The notes under the pieces: generated by a model
Database searches by the model: none
What the model saw: the letters and a program-made list of their open reading frames with translations, nothing else
Told to the model about the DNA's origin: nothing
Part shown: positions 61,900 through 64,000 of the stretch, in pieces
How the letters are laid out: each line of letters opens with the position of its first letter
How positions within the stretch are numbered: position 1 is the first letter of the stretch
Assembly: GCA_004144345.1 (NCBI GenBank)
Contig: SEEL01000006.1
Coordinates: 62,001 to 126,000 of the forward strand
DNA length: 64,000 nt
Reading direction: 5' to 3'
Source of the DNA: Hyphomicrobiales bacterium
Lineage (GTDB): Bacteria; Pseudomonadota; Alphaproteobacteria; Rhizobiales; Devosiaceae
Position numbers and translations under genes: made by a program

Positions 61900-62520
61900 A
61901 TGGCGCGCGGCAAGGACAGGGCGTGGCAACGGATGCTATCGGGCCGCCGGCTCGATATCCTCGATCCGTCGCCGGTCGATGTCGAATTGACCGATATCGC
62001 CCATGGCCTCGCCCGCGTGGCGCGCTGGAACGGCCAGACGGCGGGCGACTATCCCTTCTCGGTGGCCCAGCATTCGGTGCTGGTGCTTGAGATCTTCACG
62101 GGCATGGCGCCGGCCTCGGGGCCGCGCGATCGGCTTTACGCCCTGCTCCACGATGCGCCCGAATATGTGATGGGCGACATCATCTCGCCCTTCAAGGCGG
62201 CGATGGGCGGCAATTACAAGGATGTCGAGAACCGGCTGCTCGGCGCGGTGCATCTGCATTTTGCGCTCAATGCCGAGGCCCCGGCCGCATTGCAGCGGCA
62301 GATCAAGAAGGCCGACCGGCAGGCGGCCTACCATGAGGCGGTGAACCTCGCCGGCTTTGATGTCGAGGAAGCGCGCAAGTTCTTCGGCGAGCCCGGTCTG
62401 GCTGCGTTCGAACTCGAGGGTTTCGAGCAGTTGATGCGGCCCTGGCCGACTCGCGAGGCGCATGACCGCTTCGTCGATGCGGTCGATATGCTGGCCACGG
62501 CATTGCACCGGTCTTCGTGA
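61900..62520 (+). CDS. HD-domain hydrolase (YfbR-like nucleotidase)
   Basis: A 206-residue HD-domain metal-dependent phosphohydrolase. Metal ligands: His in SVAQHSVL, His-Asp in LLHDAPEYVMGD and Asp in IKKADRQA. CCGGAGGA precedes ATG at 61900. Relatives are 5'-nucleotidases; substrate not determined. Confidence 0.88.
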   Translation: MARGKDRAWQRMLSGRRLDILDPSPVDVELTDIAHGLARVARWNGQTAGDYPFSVAQHSVLVLEIFTGMAPASGPRDRLYALLHDAPEYVMGDIISPFKAAMGGNYKDVENRLLGAVHLHFALNAEAPAALQRQIKKADRQAAYHEAVNLAGFDVEEARKFFGEPGLAAFELEGFEQLMRPWPTREAHDRFVDAVDMLATALHRSS

Positions 62521-62572
62521 AGTTAAGGTAAACGACTGTTCCGTTTTGACGCAGTTTGCGCCTTATGGTTGA

Positions 62573-62593
62573 TGCGAGGTTAACGAACTCGCA
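62573..62593. promoter_or_regulatory. Inverted repeat upstream of small exported protein
   Basis: TGCGAG (62573-62578) and CTCGCA (62588-62593) with a 9-nt spacer containing GTTAAC. Fifteen bp before the ATG. Function unknown; could be a leader hairpin or a binding site. Confidence 0.3.
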
Positions 62594-62608
62594 CCAGCCG
62601 GAGGCATC

Positions 62609-63076
62609 ATGGTCAACCCAGTCAGAGCACTCGCTTGGGGCGGGTTTTTTGGCTCGATGGTGGCATTCAGCCTGATCGCGCCCGCTCAGATGGCGGCGAT
62701 CGCCGAAGAGCCCGTGAAGGTCGCCTCAGCCGCGATCGAGGATCTGCTCCCGCTCGACAAGATCGACCCGAGGATGTTCCGCAAGTTCGACATCGAGCTG
62801 GATGACAGCGTTTCGATGGACGTGCAGCGCACGCAGACCGTGCGCAAGATCGGCTTCGGCCGTCTGAGCACGGTGACGATCGTCACGACGCCCACGGGCA
62901 CCTACTCCAGCGACGCCCTGCTGTCGCCGAATGTGCGCTATCCGGGTATCGAGGTTACGCCGAAGCAGGGCTGGCAGTACTGGCCCGAAAGCCGCGGCAG
63001 CGGTCATTGGACCAGCTACTCGCAGGGCTCGATCATTTTCTATTTCTACGCCGACGCGCCGGCGGCCCACACCTGA
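62609..63076 (+). CDS. Hypothetical exported protein
   Basis: A 155-residue protein with an N-terminal hydrophobic segment (residues 7-24) and an acidic region, then a beta-rich region rich in Thr and Ser. No family recognised. GGAGG stands just before ATG at 62609. Its stop is immediately followed by the SleB-like gene's stop, tail to tail. Confidence 0.7.
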   Translation: MVNPVRALAWGGFFGSMVAFSLIAPAQMAAIAEEPVKVASAAIEDLLPLDKIDPRMFRKFDIELDDSVSMDVQRTQTVRKIGFGRLSTVTIVTTPTGTYSSDALLSPNVRYPGIEVTPKQGWQYWPESRGSGHWTSYSQGSIIFYFYADAPAAHT

Positions 63077-64000
63077 TCAGCCGGCCGTCCAGCCGCGCTT
63101 GAACTGGTAGAAGATGTGCTGGCCGATCTTGGTGTTCTTCTTCAGCTTGGGCGCCCAGTGCGGATAGACATAGGTCGCGTGGTAATGCGTCGAGGCGCCC
63201 ACTTCCGTCAGGAACAGCGAGCCATTGATCACGCCCGTCGCGATCTCCTCGGCCTGCGCCCAGGCTTTCGGCTCCGTCACCGTCTCGGGAATGCCGTCGC
63301 AGGCGAATGAGAACTGGCAGGCATTGCGCATGTGCTGGTTCTGAAACACCACGTTGCAGATGGTCTTGGGATAGATCTTGTGGGCCACGCGGTTCATGAC
63401 GACCTGCCCCACCGCCACCTGTCCACGATAGCTCTCGCCGCGCGCCTCGAAATAGATCGCCGTGGCCATGCACCACAGTTCCTTCTCCGAAACCTTCTTG
63501 CCGCTCTTGTCGACCAGGAGGTCGAACGCCGTGGCCGGCGTGGTCTCGCGAGCATAGGCGACGGCAAGCGGAGCGCTCACCGGCATGATCGAGGGCGGCA
63601 TCGGCACCACCTGGTCGATCGCGGCAATCGCGGCGCTGGTGGCCGGATCGATGCTGGCGGTCTGGATCGTATCGATCGCCTCGAGTTCGCCCTTGGCGCG
63701 TTTCGGCGCGCGAGCCTCGGCGATGGCGACGCGGATCGCCTCGAAACCGCCGGAGACGGTTTCGCCATCCGGCGTCAGGCGGGCGCGGTTGACCTTTTCG
63801 GCGCGGTTCGGACCAGCGAAGAAACCGGTGTTGAACAGGCTCTCGACCGAGCCGGTGATGATCACTTCGCCGCCGGCGCGGGTCAGCGTCGCGACCGGGC
63901 CACGGGCCAGCAGCAGCGTGTCGCCATCGGCCGGGGCGTGGGCGCCGGCAGTCAACATGGGGTAAGCGGCCAGCGACAGGACCAGCGTGGCGAAAACGCC
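63077..64000 (-). CDS. SleB-family cell wall hydrolase (5' end outside window)
   Basis: At least 307 residues, open through the right edge; the frame continues upstream of the ATG at 63958 with a signal-like stretch (GVFATLVLSLAAYP). The C-terminal SleB/hydrolase_2 domain has ELWCMATAIYFEARGES with the catalytic Glu, GQVAVGQVVMNRV and the QFSFACDG segment. The central region is low-complexity (Ala/Pro/Ile), likely a linker. It cleaves peptidoglycan glycan strands (lytic transglycosylase-like). Confidence 0.85.
   Translation of the reverse strand, partial: GVFATLVLSLAAYPMLTAGAHAPADGDTLLLARGPVATLTRAGGEVIITGSVESLFNTGFFAGPNRAEKVNRARLTPDGETVSGGFEAIRVAIAEARAPKRAKGELEAIDTIQTASIDPATSAAIAAIDQVVPMPPSIMPVSAPLAVAYARETTPATAFDLLVDKSGKKVSEKELWCMATAIYFEARGESYRGQVAVGQVVMNRVAHKIYPKTICNVVFQNQHMRNACQFSFACDGIPETVTEPKAWAQAEEIATGVINGSLFLTEVGASTHYHATYVYPHWAPKLKKNTKIGQHIFYQFKRGWTAG

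Overview
The window is high-GC DNA with short intergenic gaps, many ATGA/GTGA stop-start overlaps and several GTG or TTG starts. The housekeeping content (full-length Sua5, TlyA, XseB, FabI, AroC, BioY, an HDAC-like deacetylase, DUF1499/M48/DUF898 membrane genes, TIGR02301, SleB-type hydrolase) and its ordering point to an alphaproteobacterium of the Hyphomicrobiales. A Devosia-like genome is my best guess, made without any database search.

Region 1 (1-14.2 kb) is catabolic. An IclR regulator (3049-3876) sits beside ridA, a threonine-synthase-like PLP enzyme, an SDR and a class III aminotransferase, with a divergent SMP-30 lactonase. A second minus-strand operon (12337 to 4897) encodes a Tat-exported solute-binding protein, a complete DppBCDF-type importer, an NAD-dependent epimerase and an AspA/AstE-type deacylase. 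Two SDR genes diverge from it. Three copies of a 17-bp dyad lie next to the IclR-linked genes and are a candidate regulon operator.

Region 2 (14.5-38.4 kb) begins at a tRNA pair, tRNA-Gln(TTG) on the minus strand and tRNA-Pro(CGG) on the plus strand. The last 24 bases of tRNA-Pro plus one flanking base recur at 38333-38357 in the same orientation (24 of 25 bases identical). This is the footprint expected of an island inserted at a tRNA 3' end, but no integrase is visible. Inside are two modules. Module B1 (14.9-25.6 kb) has a GntR/FCD regulator, an M24 aminopeptidase P, a peptide-type ABC importer with fused ATPases, and a cytoplasmic GH95 fucosidase/L-galactosidase. Module B2 (25.8-38.3 kb) is a tightly packed minus-strand run of eleven genes: PotD-like binding protein, serine hydrolase, PotB, PotC, PotA, amidohydrolase, DUF4432 epimerase-like protein, DoeB/EutE-like deacylase, EutB-like PLP dehydratase, Gfo/Idh oxidoreductase and Amidohydro_2 protein. 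It is faced by a divergent IclR gene. An almost identical 36/37-nt element stands in front of both the binding-protein gene and the permease operon. B2 is the strongest candidate here for an undescribed catabolic pathway.

Region 3 (38.4-64 kb) is mostly core: bioY, an MBL hydrolase, the DUF1499-M48-DUF898 operon, pdxH, a DnaJ-like chaperone, a TetR/MFS pair, GNAT and isochorismatase genes, sua5, HDAC-like, xseB, SCO1, tlyA, an aldo/keto reductase, aroC, a histidine phosphatase, fabI, an FAD-linked dehydrogenase, an SRAP protein with a clamp-binding-like tail, Nudix, TIGR02301, a dihydroorotase-family gene, ygfZ-like, an HD hydrolase, a small exported protein and a SleB-family hydrolase cut by the right edge.
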